Assembly: GCA_963702925.1 (NCBI GenBank) | Contig: OY969771.1 | Span: 2,418,001 to 2,482,000, forward strand | DNA from: CAIKMD01 sp963702925 | GTDB lineage: Bacteria; Pseudomonadota; Alphaproteobacteria; ATCC43930; CGMCC-115725 | DNA length: 64,000 nt | Direction: 5' to 3' | Position numbers and translations under genes: made by a program | Notes under the pieces: model-generated | Told to the model about the DNA's origin: nothing | What the model saw: the letters and a program-made list of their open reading frames with translations, nothing else | The model's database searches: none | Shown here: piece after piece, positions 1 through 8,701 of the stretch | Layout of the letters: each line of letters begins with the position of its first letter | Position numbering within the stretch: position 1 is the first letter of the stretch

Positions 1-99
1 GACCGCGTCGAAATGACGCTTCAACTCCTCGGGGATCGTCGCCAGCGCCTGCTGGGCGAGCATTTCGAGGTCGGCGAGCGAAGGCGGCAATTGAGTCAT
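1..99 (-). CDS. Zincin_1-type metallopeptidase family protein, N-terminal part
   Basis: Only the first 33 codons are inside the window; the gene runs off the left edge on the minus strand. The visible N-terminus has a run reading LATIPEELKRHFD, which matches the opening helix of small Zincin_1 (PF06262) proteins. The HExxH metal site would lie outside, so catalytic competence cannot be judged. An in-frame ATG at 108 is an alternative start. Only about 20 bp separate it from the divergent pterin dehydratase start, so promoters must overlap coding DNA. Confidence 0.6.
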   Translation of the reverse strand, partial: MTQLPPSLADLEMLAQQALATIPEELKRHFDAV

Positions 100-119
100 G
101 GCACCCATGGAGGCGGAAA

Positions 120-425
120 ATGGTCGAGCGGCTGATCGGCGCCAAGCGTAAAGAGGCGGTCGCGGAGCTGCGCGGCTGGATCGAGGTCGAGGATCGCGAT
201 GCGATCCGCAAAGTGTTTCATTTCGGCACTTTCAGCGAGGCTTGGGCGTTCATGTCCCGGGTCGCTTTGCTCGCCGAGAAGATGGACCACCATCCCGAAT
301 GGTTCAATGTCTACAACCGGGTGGAGATCATCCTGTCGACCCACGACGTCGAGGGATTGAGCCCGCGCGACGTCAAGCTCGCGCACGCGATCGATGAAAT
401 CGCCCCGGCGCGCGATCGGGGTTAA
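120..425 (+). CDS. phhB: 4a-hydroxytetrahydrobiopterin dehydratase (pterin carbinolamine dehydratase)
   Basis: Predicted cytosolic enzyme that dehydrates 4a-hydroxytetrahydrobiopterin, regenerating pterin cofactor after aromatic amino acid hydroxylation. The 101-residue product has the usual family length and the signature EKMDHHPEWFNVYNRV, whose paired histidines form the active site in the family. The start is supported by GGAGG at 109-113, six bases before the ATG. No aromatic amino acid hydroxylase lies nearby, so the physiological partner is not shown. Family assignment is confident; the role is by homology. Confidence 0.93.
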   Translation: MVERLIGAKRKEAVAELRGWIEVEDRDAIRKVFHFGTFSEAWAFMSRVALLAEKMDHHPEWFNVYNRVEIILSTHDVEGLSPRDVKLAHAIDEIAPARDRG

Positions 426-507
426 CGCCGTGCGCGGCTCTGGCGCCTAGCGCCTTGCGTCGCCGCGTGGTATTTCTGGCCCACAAATAAGACGGGAGCG
501 GCCTGGA

Positions 508-1212
508 ATGGCAAGCAAGGTCTATCCGACGGCGGAAGCGGCGCTTAACGGTTTGCTGCATGACGGCATGATGCTGATGTCGGGCGGTTTCGGCTTGTGC
601 GGCGTGCCGGATGCGCTGATCGAAGCGATCTGCAAATCGGGCGTGAAGAATCTCACAGTCGTCTCCAACAATGCCGGCATCGACGGCGCCGGGCTGGGCA
701 TTCTGTTGGAAACAAGGCAGATCAAGAAGATGATCTCGTCCTATGTCGGCGAGAACAAGCTCTTTGCCGATCAATTCCTTAAAGGCGAGCTGCAGCTCGA
801 ATTCAATCCGCAAGGCACGCTTGCCGAACGCATCCGCGCCGGCGGCGCCGGCATCCCGGCCTTCTTCACCAAGACCGGCTATGGCACGGTGATCGCCGAA
901 GGCAAAGAGACCCGCGAATTCGGCGGCCAGCATTACGTGATGGAGCGCGGTATCGTGGCCGATCTCGCGATCGTCCATGCCTGGAAAGGCGATACCGAGG
1001 GAAATCTCGTCTATCGCAAGACAGCGCGCAATTTCAACCCGATGATGGCGACGGCCGGCAAGATCACCGTGGCCGAGGTCGAGAACCTGGTCGAACCGGG
1101 CGAGATCGATCCCGATGACATCATGACGCCGGGAATTTTCGTGCAGCGCATTGTGCACATCAAGAACCCGCAAAAGCGGATCGAAGTGCGCACGGTGAGA
1201 AAGCGGAGCTGA
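508..1212 (+). CDS. scoA: 3-oxoacid CoA-transferase subunit A
   Basis: Alpha subunit of a two-subunit family I CoA-transferase that moves CoA from succinyl-CoA to a 3-oxo acid such as acetoacetate, in the cytosol. The 234-residue product is full length and carries the glycine-rich motif GGFGLCGVP at residues 26-34. The beta subunit starts 5 bp after the stop, so the two are surely one operon. Substrate could be acetoacetate (ketone-body use) or 3-oxoadipate (PcaIJ-type); the aromatic genes in this window are over 40 kb away, so the first is preferred but not proved. Confidence 0.92.
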   Translation: MASKVYPTAEAALNGLLHDGMMLMSGGFGLCGVPDALIEAICKSGVKNLTVVSNNAGIDGAGLGILLETRQIKKMISSYVGENKLFADQFLKGELQLEFNPQGTLAERIRAGGAGIPAFFTKTGYGTVIAEGKETREFGGQHYVMERGIVADLAIVHAWKGDTEGNLVYRKTARNFNPMMATAGKITVAEVENLVEPGEIDPDDIMTPGIFVQRIVHIKNPQKRIEVRTVRKRS

Positions 1213-1217
1213 GAGAG

Positions 1218-1856
1218 ATGGCTTGGACACGCGACGAAATGGCAGCGCGCGCGGCGTTGGAGCTGCGCGACGGATTCTACGTCAATCTCGGCATCGGCAT
1301 CCCGACCTTGGTGTCGAACTACATCCCGACCGGCATGCAGGTGCAGCTCCAAAGCGAGAACGGCATGCTCGGCATGGGGCCCTTCCCTTACGAGGGCGAG
1401 GAAGATCCCGATCTCATCAATGCCGGCAAGCAGACAGTGACGGAGCTGCCGACCACCAGCTATTTCTCGAGCGCGGACAGTTTCGCCATGATCCGCGGCG
1501 GCCATATCGATTTGTCGATTCTCGGCGCGATGCAGGTGGCGGAAAACGGGGATCTCGCCAATTGGATGATTCCCGGCAAGATGGTCAAAGGCATGGGCGG
1601 GGCGATGGACCTCGTCGCCGGCGTCAAGAAGGTCGTCGTGGTGATGGAACACACGGCGAAGGACGGGGCGAAGCTTTTGAAGCGCTGCACCTTGCCGCTG
1701 ACCGGCTCGCGCGTCGTCGATCTCGTCATCACCGATCTCGGCGTGTTCGAGATCGACAAATTCGGCACCAACGGCATGCGCCTCTTGGAGCGCGCGCCCG
1801 GCGTTACGGTCGACGAAATCCGCGCCAAGACCGAAGCGGCGTTCAACGCGAACTGA
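1218..1856 (+). CDS. scoB: 3-oxoacid CoA-transferase subunit B
   Basis: Beta subunit carrying the catalytic glutamate that forms the covalent glutamyl-CoA intermediate. The family motif SENGMLGMGP is present at residues 46-55, making Glu47 the predicted nucleophile, and KGMGGAMDLV follows in the second half. At 212 residues it is full length. An AGAG ribosome-binding stretch sits between the scoA stop and this ATG. The gene converges on ccmI with about 15 bp between stops and no clear terminator. Confidence 0.93.
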   Translation: MAWTRDEMAARAALELRDGFYVNLGIGIPTLVSNYIPTGMQVQLQSENGMLGMGPFPYEGEEDPDLINAGKQTVTELPTTSYFSSADSFAMIRGGHIDLSILGAMQVAENGDLANWMIPGKMVKGMGGAMDLVAGVKKVVVVMEHTAKDGAKLLKRCTLPLTGSRVVDLVITDLGVFEIDKFGTNGMRLLERAPGVTVDEIRAKTEAAFNAN

Positions 1857-1871
1857 ATTATCGGTCGGGCG

Positions 1872-2720
1872 TTAGGGCGCCTTGATCGCATCGAGCGCGG
1901 CGGCGACCGTCTTGTGCTCGTCGCCATCCACGGGCAAGGCCGCCAGCAATTTCTGCCAGTCGTCGCGCGCCTCGGCGAAATTTCCCTGCTGCGCCGCATG
2001 CAGGCCGAGATACCATTTTGCAATCGGTTGCGAAGAGTCGAGCGCCTCGGCGCGTTTCAAGAGCGCGACCGCCTGATCGGAGATCGGCTCGCTCAGCGGA
2101 TGCCCCGCGATCAGCGCTTGGGCTTCGGCCAGAAGAACCGCCGGGTCGTTCGGCTTCAGCCGGTCGGCCTGGGCAAAGGCGGCGGCCGCGTCGTCGGGCT
2201 GGCGCAACACGGAATAAGCGCGGCCGAGCCGCAGCCAGCCATCGAGATCGTCGGGCCGCGATTTCATCTCGTCGGCCAGCTTGGCGACCATGCTGCGGAT
2301 CTGAGTCAGTTGCGCTTGAGCGGCAGCGGCTTGCTCGCGCTCGCCCTGGCGCTCGGCATAAGGCTCGTCGTTCAGCTTCGGCGAGCCCAGGCGCGCGTAA
2401 AGCGTGCCGGCCACGATCGCGATCGCAATCGCCAAACCGGCGGCGAGCATCGGCTGGCGCGCGCCTGTTTTGGATTTGGTACCCCCGGCATCCGCGGCCA
2501 GCAAGCGCCGCTGCAATTCGATCCGCGCCGGGGCGGCCTCGCCCGCATCGATCACGCCGCGCGACGCGTCGCGATCGAGCTCTTTCAGCTGATCGCGATA
2601 GATCGCGCGGTCGAAAGCGGCGCGCTCGGGCGGCGCTTTCGCCTGCTTCGCCAAAGGCGCCAAGACGCTGGCGAGGATGACAAGCGTGACCGCGGTCAGA
2701 ACGATCGCGAGCAGGATCAC
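1872..2720 (-). CDS. ccmI: Cytochrome c biogenesis protein CcmI (CycH)
   Basis: Membrane component of the haem lyase complex that holds apocytochrome c. The 282-residue product has an N-terminal membrane segment (about residues 1-22), a second hydrophobic segment near 91-107 (AAGLAIAIAIVAGTLYARL), then a periplasmic TPR region with repeats such as WLRLGRAYSVLRQPDDA. This matches the two-domain CcmI layout. Its start overlaps the ccmH stop by 4 bp (ATGA). It is the last gene of the ccm operon. Confidence 0.92.
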   Translation of the reverse strand: MILLAIVLTAVTLVILASVLAPLAKQAKAPPERAAFDRAIYRDQLKELDRDASRGVIDAGEAAPARIELQRRLLAADAGGTKSKTGARQPMLAAGLAIAIAIVAGTLYARLGSPKLNDEPYAERQGEREQAAAAQAQLTQIRSMVAKLADEMKSRPDDLDGWLRLGRAYSVLRQPDDAAAAFAQADRLKPNDPAVLLAEAQALIAGHPLSEPISDQAVALLKRAEALDSSQPIAKWYLGLHAAQQGNFAEARDDWQKLLAALPVDGDEHKTVAAALDAIKAP

Positions 2721-3196
2721 GCGCGATCCTCCCCCGCGGCGCCTTCCCGCATCAGACGTTCGACGTGCTTCAGCTCATCGGCGCTCAAGGGTGCCGCTTC
2801 GGGCACTGCTTTCCGGCGCCGCAGATAGAATAGCGCGCCGGCGGCGGCGGCGGCGAGCAGCAGGCCGAGAGGCCCGAACCAAAGCACATAAGTCGCGGGC
2901 TCGACCGGCGGCTTCAGCAGCACGAAATCACCATAGCGGTCGGTGAGGAACTTCACCGCCTGCTGATCGTTGTCGCCGGCCGCGATGCGCTCGCGCAACA
3001 GCACGCGGAGATCATGGGCGAGCGGCGCCGCGGATTCGTCGATCAATTCGTTCTGGCAAACGAGACAGCGCAGCTCTTCGCTCAAAGCGCGGGCGCGCGC
3101 TTCGAGCGCGGGATCGGCAAGCCGCTCGCTTGGCTCGACCGCCCAGGCCGGCCCGCCAAGGATGGTCACGACTAGGATTGCCAGCAGCCACTTCAC
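2717..3196 (-). CDS. ccmH: Cytochrome c maturation protein CcmH
   Basis: Thiol-disulfide component that reduces apocytochrome c or CcmG in the periplasm before haem attachment. It has a signal peptide ending near PAWA, the conserved LRCLVCQN motif with Cys44 and Cys47, and a C-terminal membrane segment (WFGPLGLLLAAAAAGALFY) followed by arginines. The 159-residue length is that of a short CcmH whose TPR part is a separate CcmI, as usual in alphaproteobacteria. It lies 13 bp after ccmG. Confidence 0.95.
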   Translation of the reverse strand: MKWLLAILVVTILGGPAWAVEPSERLADPALEARARALSEELRCLVCQNELIDESAAPLAHDLRVLLRERIAAGDNDQQAVKFLTDRYGDFVLLKPPVEPATYVLWFGPLGLLLAAAAAGALFYLRRRKAVPEAAPLSADELKHVERLMREGAAGEDRA

Positions 3197-3209
3197 GCCC
3201 GAAACCGCT

Positions 3210-3746
3210 TCACGACTGCGCTAGTTTTTGCAGCAACGGCAGTATTTGTTGATCGATGTCGGCGGCGGTGAGCGGCCCGACATGGCGCAGGCGGATGCGG
3301 CCCTCTTTGTCGATGACATAGGTCTCGGGCACGCCGTAAACCCCGAAATCGATACCGGTGCGGCCGCTCTCGTCGAGCCCGATGCTGCGATAGGGGTCGC
3401 CGAGAAGCTGAAGGAACTGCGCGGTGTCCGCCGGCTTGTCCTTATAGGCGATGCCGTACAGCGCGATTTGCGGGTTCTTCGTGACCTGCATCAGCACGGG
3501 GTGTTCGTCGCGGCAGGGCTCGCACCAGGAGGCGAAGAAATTGATCAGCACGACTTGGCCCTTGAGCGCGTCGAGCTTCAGCCCGCCGCCGCCGGACAAG
3601 CCCGCGAGGGTGAAATCTGGCGCCGGCTTGTCGATCATGGCCGAGGGCAGCACTTGCGGATCGTGGCCCGGCCGCAGCGCGATCATGAAATAGATGGCGA
3701 GCGTGATGAACAACCCGATCGGCAACAGGTAAAGCAGGCGTCGCAT
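3210..3746 (-). CDS. ccmG: Thiol:disulfide interchange protein CcmG (DsbE)
   Basis: Membrane-anchored periplasmic thioredoxin-like protein that supplies electrons to the haem-ligation step. An N-terminal anchor (LLPIGLFITLAIYFMIAL) precedes a thioredoxin fold with the active site WCEPC at residues 74-78 (Cys75, Cys78), and GVYGVPETYVID supplies the cis-proline loop. The 178-residue length is typical. It starts 3 bp after the ccmF stop. Confidence 0.95.
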   Translation of the reverse strand: MRRLLYLLPIGLFITLAIYFMIALRPGHDPQVLPSAMIDKPAPDFTLAGLSGGGGLKLDALKGQVVLINFFASWCEPCRDEHPVLMQVTKNPQIALYGIAYKDKPADTAQFLQLLGDPYRSIGLDESGRTGIDFGVYGVPETYVIDKEGRIRLRHVGPLTAADIDQQILPLLQKLAQS

Positions 3747-3749
3747 GAA

Positions 3750-5732
3750 CTATTCTCCGGGTGCGGGGTGTGCGGCCGGCAAGCGTCGCGGCGCCGCCAC
3801 GCCGACGCGCCAGCGCCGGTCGAGCAAGCTCAGCACGCCGCCGGCTGCCATGAAGACCGCGCCCATCCAGATCCAGGGCACGAGCGGCTTCCAATAGGCG
3901 CGGATGGTCGAGCCGCCCTGGTCGTCGGGATCGCCCAAGGCGACGTAGAGATCGGCCAGCAAATTGGTGCGGATCGCGGTTTCGCTGGTGGTCATCTGCT
4001 GAAGCGCGAAGAAGCGCCGCTCGGGATGCAGCACCGCGACCGGCGCATCGCCGCGCGTCACCTCGATCGTGGCGCGATCGGCGGTGAAGTTCGGGCCCTG
4101 AACTTTTTCCGTGCCGTCGAAATGAAGCTGATAGCCGGCGATGGCGAGCGTCTCGCCGGGATGAACCAGCTCGATGCGCTCGACCTCGAATGCCGAAGCG
4201 GCGATGCCGGCGACGCTGACGGCAAGTCCCATATGCGCCAGGCTCATGCCATAGCTCGCGCGCGGCAGGTTGCGCGCCCGGCGTACGGTTTCGCTCAGCG
4301 GCGCGCGGAACAGCTTCACCCGCTCGGCCCATTCGCTGACCGTGCCGAGCACGATCCAAAGCGCAAACGCCAAGCCCAGCAAGGCGAGGACCGGCTTGAA
4401 GCCGGAGAGGTAAAGCCCGACCAAGACCACGCCGAGCGCGGCGGCAAAGGCAAGCCACAGCCGCTGCAACGCGCCCCTAAGATCGCCGCGCTTCCAGGCG
4501 AGCAGCGGCCCGACCGCGACCGCGATCAGCACCGGCACCATCAACGGCACGAAGGTGCGGTCGAAGAACGGAAATCCCACCGAAACCTTGGGTCCGCCCA
4601 CCGCGTCGAGAAACAGTGGATAAAGCGTGCCGAGAAACACGGTCGCGGCCGCCGTCGTCAGCAGCACGTTGTTCAATACTAGCGCGCCTTCGCGCGAGAT
4701 CGGCGCGAACAGGCCGTCTCCGGCCAGCGACGGCGCGCGGAACGCGTACAGCGTCAAGGACCCGCCGATCGCGACGACCAGCAAGATCAAGATGAAGGCG
4801 CCGCGGGTCGGGTCGACGGCGAAGGCGTGAACCGAAGTGAGGACGCCGGAACGGACCAGGAAGGTGCCGATCAGCGACAGCGAGAAGGTGAGGATCGCGA
4901 GCAAGATCGTCCAGCTTTTCAGCGCGTCGCGCTTTTCCACCACGATCGCGGAATGCAGCAGCGCGGTGCCGACCAGCCAGGGCATGAAGGACGCGTTCTC
5001 GACCGGGTCCCAGAACCACCACCCGCCCCAGCCGAGCGTGTAATAGGCCCACCAGCTGCCCATCGCGATGCCGATGGTAAGCGTGCACCACGCCGCCAGG
5101 GTCCAAGGCCGCACCCAGCGCGCCCAGGCGGCGTCGACACGGCCTTCGATCAGCGCCGCGACCGCGAAGGAGAACGCGATCGAGAAGCCGACATAGCCGA
5201 GATAAAGAAACGGCGGATGGAAGGCGAGGCCGGGATCCTGCAGCACCGGGTTCATGCCCTGCCCGTCCAGCGGCGCCGGATTGACGCGCAGGAACGGATT
5301 TGACGTGAAGAGGATGAAGGTAAGGAAGCCGACGCCGATCATGCCCTGCACCGCGAGCACGCGCGCGCGCAAAGCGGGCGGCAGGTTCTCGCCGAACAGC
5401 GCGACCGCCGCGCCGAAGAGCGACAGGATCAGCACCCAGAGCAGCATCGATCCCTCGTGATTGCCCCAGACGCCGGTGATCTTGTAGAGCATCGGCTTCG
5501 CCGAATGGCTGTTCTCGACCACGTTCAGGACCGAGAAATCCGAGGTGACGTAGGCATGCACCAGCGCGGTAAAGGCGCCGGCGATCAGCACGAATTGCGC
5601 CACCGCCGCGCTTTGCCCGACCGCCATCATGCCGGCGTGCCCGCGCGCCGCGCCGTAAAGCGGCAGGCTGGCCTGCAAGAGCGCGAGGCACAGCGCCAGG
5701 ATCAGCGCGAAATGCCCGAGCTCGACGATCAT
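3750..5732 (-). CDS. ccmF: Haem lyase subunit CcmF
   Basis: Large polytopic membrane protein that ligates haem to apocytochrome c together with CcmH and CcmI. About 660 residues with many membrane segments; the tryptophan-rich haem-handling signature WGGWWFWDPVENASFMPW is intact. The frame is open upstream to 5777, but the ATG at 5732 is chosen because the protein then begins MIVELGHFAL as in the family and overlaps the ccmE stop by ATGA. Translational coupling with ccmE is likely. Confidence 0.96.
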   Translation of the reverse strand: MIVELGHFALILALCLALLQASLPLYGAARGHAGMMAVGQSAAVAQFVLIAGAFTALVHAYVTSDFSVLNVVENSHSAKPMLYKITGVWGNHEGSMLLWVLILSLFGAAVALFGENLPPALRARVLAVQGMIGVGFLTFILFTSNPFLRVNPAPLDGQGMNPVLQDPGLAFHPPFLYLGYVGFSIAFSFAVAALIEGRVDAAWARWVRPWTLAAWCTLTIGIAMGSWWAYYTLGWGGWWFWDPVENASFMPWLVGTALLHSAIVVEKRDALKSWTILLAILTFSLSLIGTFLVRSGVLTSVHAFAVDPTRGAFILILLVVAIGGSLTLYAFRAPSLAGDGLFAPISREGALVLNNVLLTTAAATVFLGTLYPLFLDAVGGPKVSVGFPFFDRTFVPLMVPVLIAVAVGPLLAWKRGDLRGALQRLWLAFAAALGVVLVGLYLSGFKPVLALLGLAFALWIVLGTVSEWAERVKLFRAPLSETVRRARNLPRASYGMSLAHMGLAVSVAGIAASAFEVERIELVHPGETLAIAGYQLHFDGTEKVQGPNFTADRATIEVTRGDAPVAVLHPERRFFALQQMTTSETAIRTNLLADLYVALGDPDDQGGSTIRAYWKPLVPWIWMGAVFMAAGGVLSLLDRRWRVGVAAPRRLPAAHPAPGE

Positions 5733-6196
5733 TGCGGCTGAGGCTTCGCCGCTGCCGGAGCCGCGTTTTCCTGCCAATGGCCGGAGCGCTTCAACGCGTC
5801 GACCACTTCGGGGGGCATGTAGTTCTCGTCATGCTTGGCCAGCACGGTCGCGGCGCGGAACGTGCCGCGATCGAGCTTGCCTTCGGCGACGACGCCCTGG
5901 CCTTCGCGAAACAGATCGGGCACGTCGCCGCGATAGGTGACGAGCACGTCGGCGCTGCCGTCGGTCACGCGAAAATCCAACGTGGTGCCGTCGGACTCGC
6001 GCCGCACCGTGCCGTTTTCAACCAGGCCGCCGATGCGGATGCTGCGCCCGTCGGGCACATCCTTGGCCCGCAAATCGGACGGGCTGTAAAAGAACACCAG
6101 ATTGTCGCTGAAGGCGGTCAGCACCAGGGCGGTCGCCACGCCCAACAGCGCGAGCCCACCTAATACGACATAAAGCCGTCGCCGCTTGCGTGTCAT
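5729..6196 (-). CDS. ccmE: Haem chaperone CcmE
   Basis: Periplasmic, membrane-anchored chaperone that binds haem covalently and hands it to CcmF. After a basic start and one membrane helix (VVLGGLALLGVATALVLTAF), the OB-fold domain ends with KHDENYMPPE, giving His122 as the covalent haem attachment residue and Tyr126 as the usual axial ligand. Length 155 residues is normal. It overlaps ccmD by 4 bp on one side and ccmF by 4 bp on the other. Confidence 0.96.
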   Translation of the reverse strand: MTRKRRRLYVVLGGLALLGVATALVLTAFSDNLVFFYSPSDLRAKDVPDGRSIRIGGLVENGTVRRESDGTTLDFRVTDGSADVLVTYRGDVPDLFREGQGVVAEGKLDRGTFRAATVLAKHDENYMPPEVVDALKRSGHWQENAAPAAAKPQPQ

Positions 6197-6357
6197 CGCC
6201 GCCGCCTTTCCACTGAAGCGAGCTCGCGTTGGCGCCGGCGATACGTGACGATGCTATCCACCAGCAAGCCGCCCAGGACGATGACGGTAATGCCGAAGGC
6301 CGGCCACACGAAGCGCGCATAGCCGCCCATCGCGAGAAAATGATCGACCGATTCCAT
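6193..6357 (-). CDS. ccmD: Haem exporter protein CcmD (54 residues)
   Basis: Short single-pass membrane protein that stabilises the CcmABC-CcmE complex and helps release holo-CcmE. The product begins MESVDHFLAMGGYARFVWPA, has one membrane helix (ITVIVLGGLLV) and a basic tail ending in arginines, the standard CcmD design. It is only 54 codons and can be overlooked because the same frame stays open far upstream inside ccmC. The ATG is 2 bp after the ccmC stop, and its stop overlaps the ccmE start as ATGA. Confidence 0.92.
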   Translation of the reverse strand: MESVDHFLAMGGYARFVWPAFGITVIVLGGLLVDSIVTYRRRQRELASVERRRR

Positions 6358-6359
6358 CC

Positions 6360-7121
6360 CTACGCGGCCTGACTTAATTGCATCCGCAAGGCACGCAGCT
6401 TCGCCGCCATCAGCGCGCTGCGCATCCGTACCAGCAAAAGCGTGACGAAGAAGAGGGTGAAGCCGAGCGCCATGAGGAACAGCGGCCACAGCATCGCCGG
6501 ATTGATGGTCGGTCCGCCCAAACGAAACACGCTCGCCGGCTGGTGCAGCGTATTCCACCAATCGACCGAGAATTTGATGATCGGCAAATTGACGGCGCCG
6601 ACCAACGCAAGGATCGCACCGGCGCGCGCGCCGCGGGTCGGTTCGTCGAACGCGTTCACCAGCGCGATATAGCCGAGATAAAGGAAAAACAGCACCAGCA
6701 CCGAGGTCAGCCGCGCATCCCACACCCACCACGTGCCCCACATCGGTTTGCCCCATAGCGAGCCTGAAACCAGGCACACCAAGGTGAAGCCGGCACCCAA
6801 AGGCGCCGATTCCTTTGCCGCGATATCGGCAAGCGGGTGGCGCCAGATCAGCGCCACGGCGCTCGAGACCGCCATCGACGCGTAGACGAAGCTTGCCATC
6901 CACGCGGCCGGCACATGCACATACATGATGCGCACGGCTTCGCCTTGCTGGTAGTCGGGCGGCGCCACGAACAAAGCGGCCCATGTCCCGGCGCCGATCA
7001 GCAGCGCGGTGACGATGGCGCACCACGGCAGCAGCTTTGCCGACCACTGCATGAAACGGTTGGGATTGGCGAGACGGATCATCGCGGGCACACTGATATC
7101 ATAAGGTCGCAACCAAGTCAT
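6360..7121 (-). CDS. ccmC: Haem exporter / haem-handling protein CcmC
   Basis: Six-helix inner-membrane protein that presents haem to CcmE. The WWD signature WGTWWVWD is at residues 128-135, and the two external haem-ligand histidines are visible as His69 (MYVHVPAAW) and His193 (NTLHQPAS). The frame is open far upstream, but the ATG at 7121 overlaps the ccmB stop (ATGA) and gives a normal 253-residue protein. A later start at 7082 (MIRLANPN) is possible. Confidence 0.95.
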   Translation of the reverse strand: MTWLRPYDISVPAMIRLANPNRFMQWSAKLLPWCAIVTALLIGAGTWAALFVAPPDYQQGEAVRIMYVHVPAAWMASFVYASMAVSSAVALIWRHPLADIAAKESAPLGAGFTLVCLVSGSLWGKPMWGTWWVWDARLTSVLVLFFLYLGYIALVNAFDEPTRGARAGAILALVGAVNLPIIKFSVDWWNTLHQPASVFRLGGPTINPAMLWPLFLMALGFTLFFVTLLLVRMRSALMAAKLRALRMQLSQAA

Positions 7122-7783
7122 TCTACCGCCTGGCGTAAGGCGCCGGCAGCGGCAAATGGAACCAGGGCCAGCGCCAGCACGAGCAGGGCTGCCAGAAGCA
7201 GCAAATGGGGCCGGGCGCCAAACCCCTCCACTTCGGCCTCGATCGCCGCGACGCCGAAGATCAGGACCGGGATATAGAGCGGCAAGACCAGCAACGACAA
7301 CAGCACGCCGCCGCGGCGCGCGCCCAAGGTCAAGGCGGCTCCCACCGCGCCGAGCAGGCTTAAGATCGGCGTGCCCAAGGCCATGCCGAGGATCAATGCC
7401 GGATAGCCTTCGCTGTCGAGGTGCAGCAGCAAGGCCAAAAGCGGCGCGACCAGGGTCAGCGGCAAGCCGCTGACCAGCCAATGCGCGAGACATTTCGCCA
7501 AGACCTGGGCTTCAAGCGGCAAAGGCAGCAAGACCAGCGCCTCGAGGCTGCCATCCTCGTAATCGGCCTGAAACAGCCGCTCCAAGGACAAAAGCGCGGC
7601 CAAAAGCGCGGTTACCCAAACCACGCCTGCCGCGATCCGCTGCAAAAGCTCGGGCTCCGGCCCGACGCCGAACGGGAACAGGACCACGGTGAGCACGAAA
7701 AACGCCACCACCATCGCGGCATCGCCGCCCTGGCGAAACGCGAGCCGCAGATCGCGCCCGACCAGCGCCCAAAAGGGGCTCAC
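7118..7783 (-). CDS. ccmB: Haem ABC transporter permease CcmB
   Basis: Six-helix ABC permease partner of CcmA in the complex that releases holo-CcmE using ATP. The 221-residue protein is almost entirely hydrophobic and has the family region DYEDGSLEALVLLPLPLEA. It overlaps ccmA and ccmC by 4 bp each (ATGA), so the whole complex is translationally coupled. Confidence 0.95.
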   Translation of the reverse strand: MSPFWALVGRDLRLAFRQGGDAAMVVAFFVLTVVLFPFGVGPEPELLQRIAAGVVWVTALLAALLSLERLFQADYEDGSLEALVLLPLPLEAQVLAKCLAHWLVSGLPLTLVAPLLALLLHLDSEGYPALILGMALGTPILSLLGAVGAALTLGARRGGVLLSLLVLPLYIPVLIFGVAAIEAEVEGFGARPHLLLLAALLVLALALVPFAAAGALRQAVE

Positions 7784-8466
7784 GCGACCTCCTCGCTCAG
7801 CTCGGTGCGTCGTGGGCGGAAATCGGCGAGCGAGAGCTGCGTGGCCTTGCCGAGATCGAGCGCCGCATGAGTCGAAACCACGACGCAGCCTCCGGCGCGA
7901 CGATGCGCCGCAATCGCGGCGAGAAGCTGGGCCGCCGCTTCGCTATCGAGGCCGGTCGTCGGCTCGTCGAGCAGCCACAGCGGCGCCGGGGTGGCGATCA
8001 GCCGCGCCAGGGCCAGGCGCCGGCGCTGCCCGGCCGATAGATACCGGCACGGCAATTCCGCTGCCGCGCCGAGACCGAACTGGGTCAGCGGCGCCATCAC
8101 GTCTTGCGTCCCGCCGCGCATGGCGGTCCAGAAATGCAGCATTTCGGCTGCCGACAGAACGGGCTTCAAGGCGTCGGCATGGCCGATGAAATGCAACCGT
8201 CCGCGATGCGCGGCAGGGTCTTCGTGCAAATCGCTGCCATCCCAGGACAAGGTGCCGGATTCCGCCCGGATCAGTCCCGCCATCACGCGCAACAGGCTCG
8301 ATTTGCCGCTGCCATTGGGGCCGACCAGCACCAACGCGCCGCCTGCGGCAAGGTTGAAATCCAGCCCGCTGAAAACCAGCCGCTCGCCGCGGCGGCAGTC
8401 GAGCTTCTGGCCCGTGAAGCCGGTTTTCGGCGGGGCGAAGGGCGGAACGGGTGAGGAATGGGACAT
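7780..8466 (-). CDS. ccmA: Haem ABC transporter ATP-binding protein CcmA
   Basis: ATPase of the CcmAB complex. The Walker A motif GPNGSGKS is at about residues 49-56, the signature is YLSAGQRRRL and Walker B reads LWLLDEPT, with the D-loop GLDS after it; all are intact. The frame is open much further upstream but the ATG at 8466 gives the normal 228-residue product. As first gene of the nine-gene operon, its upstream region (8467-8877) should hold the ccm promoter; a strong minus-strand hairpin lies about 90 bp upstream of the ATG. Confidence 0.95.
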   Translation of the reverse strand: MSHSSPVPPFAPPKTGFTGQKLDCRRGERLVFSGLDFNLAAGGALVLVGPNGSGKSSLLRVMAGLIRAESGTLSWDGSDLHEDPAAHRGRLHFIGHADALKPVLSAAEMLHFWTAMRGGTQDVMAPLTQFGLGAAAELPCRYLSAGQRRRLALARLIATPAPLWLLDEPTTGLDSEAAAQLLAAIAAHRRAGGCVVVSTHAALDLGKATQLSLADFRPRRTELSEEVA

Positions 8467-8546
8467 TGCGGGGCGGCGCGATTGTGGCGCGTTCGTGCCG
8501 CCAAGGAAAGACGGCCGAAGCCGGTTTAATGGAGGCGAAGCAGGGC

Positions 8547-8586
8547 GGAAAAGAAAAGCGGCCTCGGTCGGGGGGGCCGAGGCCGC
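8547..8586 (-). terminator. Terminator or attenuator hairpin in the ccmA leader
   Basis: A perfect 10-bp stem (GCGGCCTCGG at 8558-8567 with CCGAGGCCGC at 8577-8586) with a 9-base loop. On the minus strand the stem is followed at once by TTTTCTTTTCC (8547-8557), the layout of an intrinsic terminator. No minus-strand gene lies upstream except acnA antisense, so it either attenuates a ccm transcript starting further upstream or blocks antisense transcription. Confidence 0.6.
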
Positions 8587-8701
8587 ATAGCGAGCGGTCG
8601 GGGGGAATGACCGCTTCGGAGAGGGAGAAAAGCCAATTGCCTCTCTCGCCAGCCTCATCAAACAGGATGAATGCGACGGTGCGGCGTACGAATCGTGGCG
8701 G

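Noticed and set aside
3228..4682. Long open frame of nearly 500 codons antisense to ccmG and ccmF
   Set aside because: It is a GC-rich shadow of two well-supported genes; the protein is low-complexity, rich in Arg, Gln, Asp and His, with no recognisable domain.
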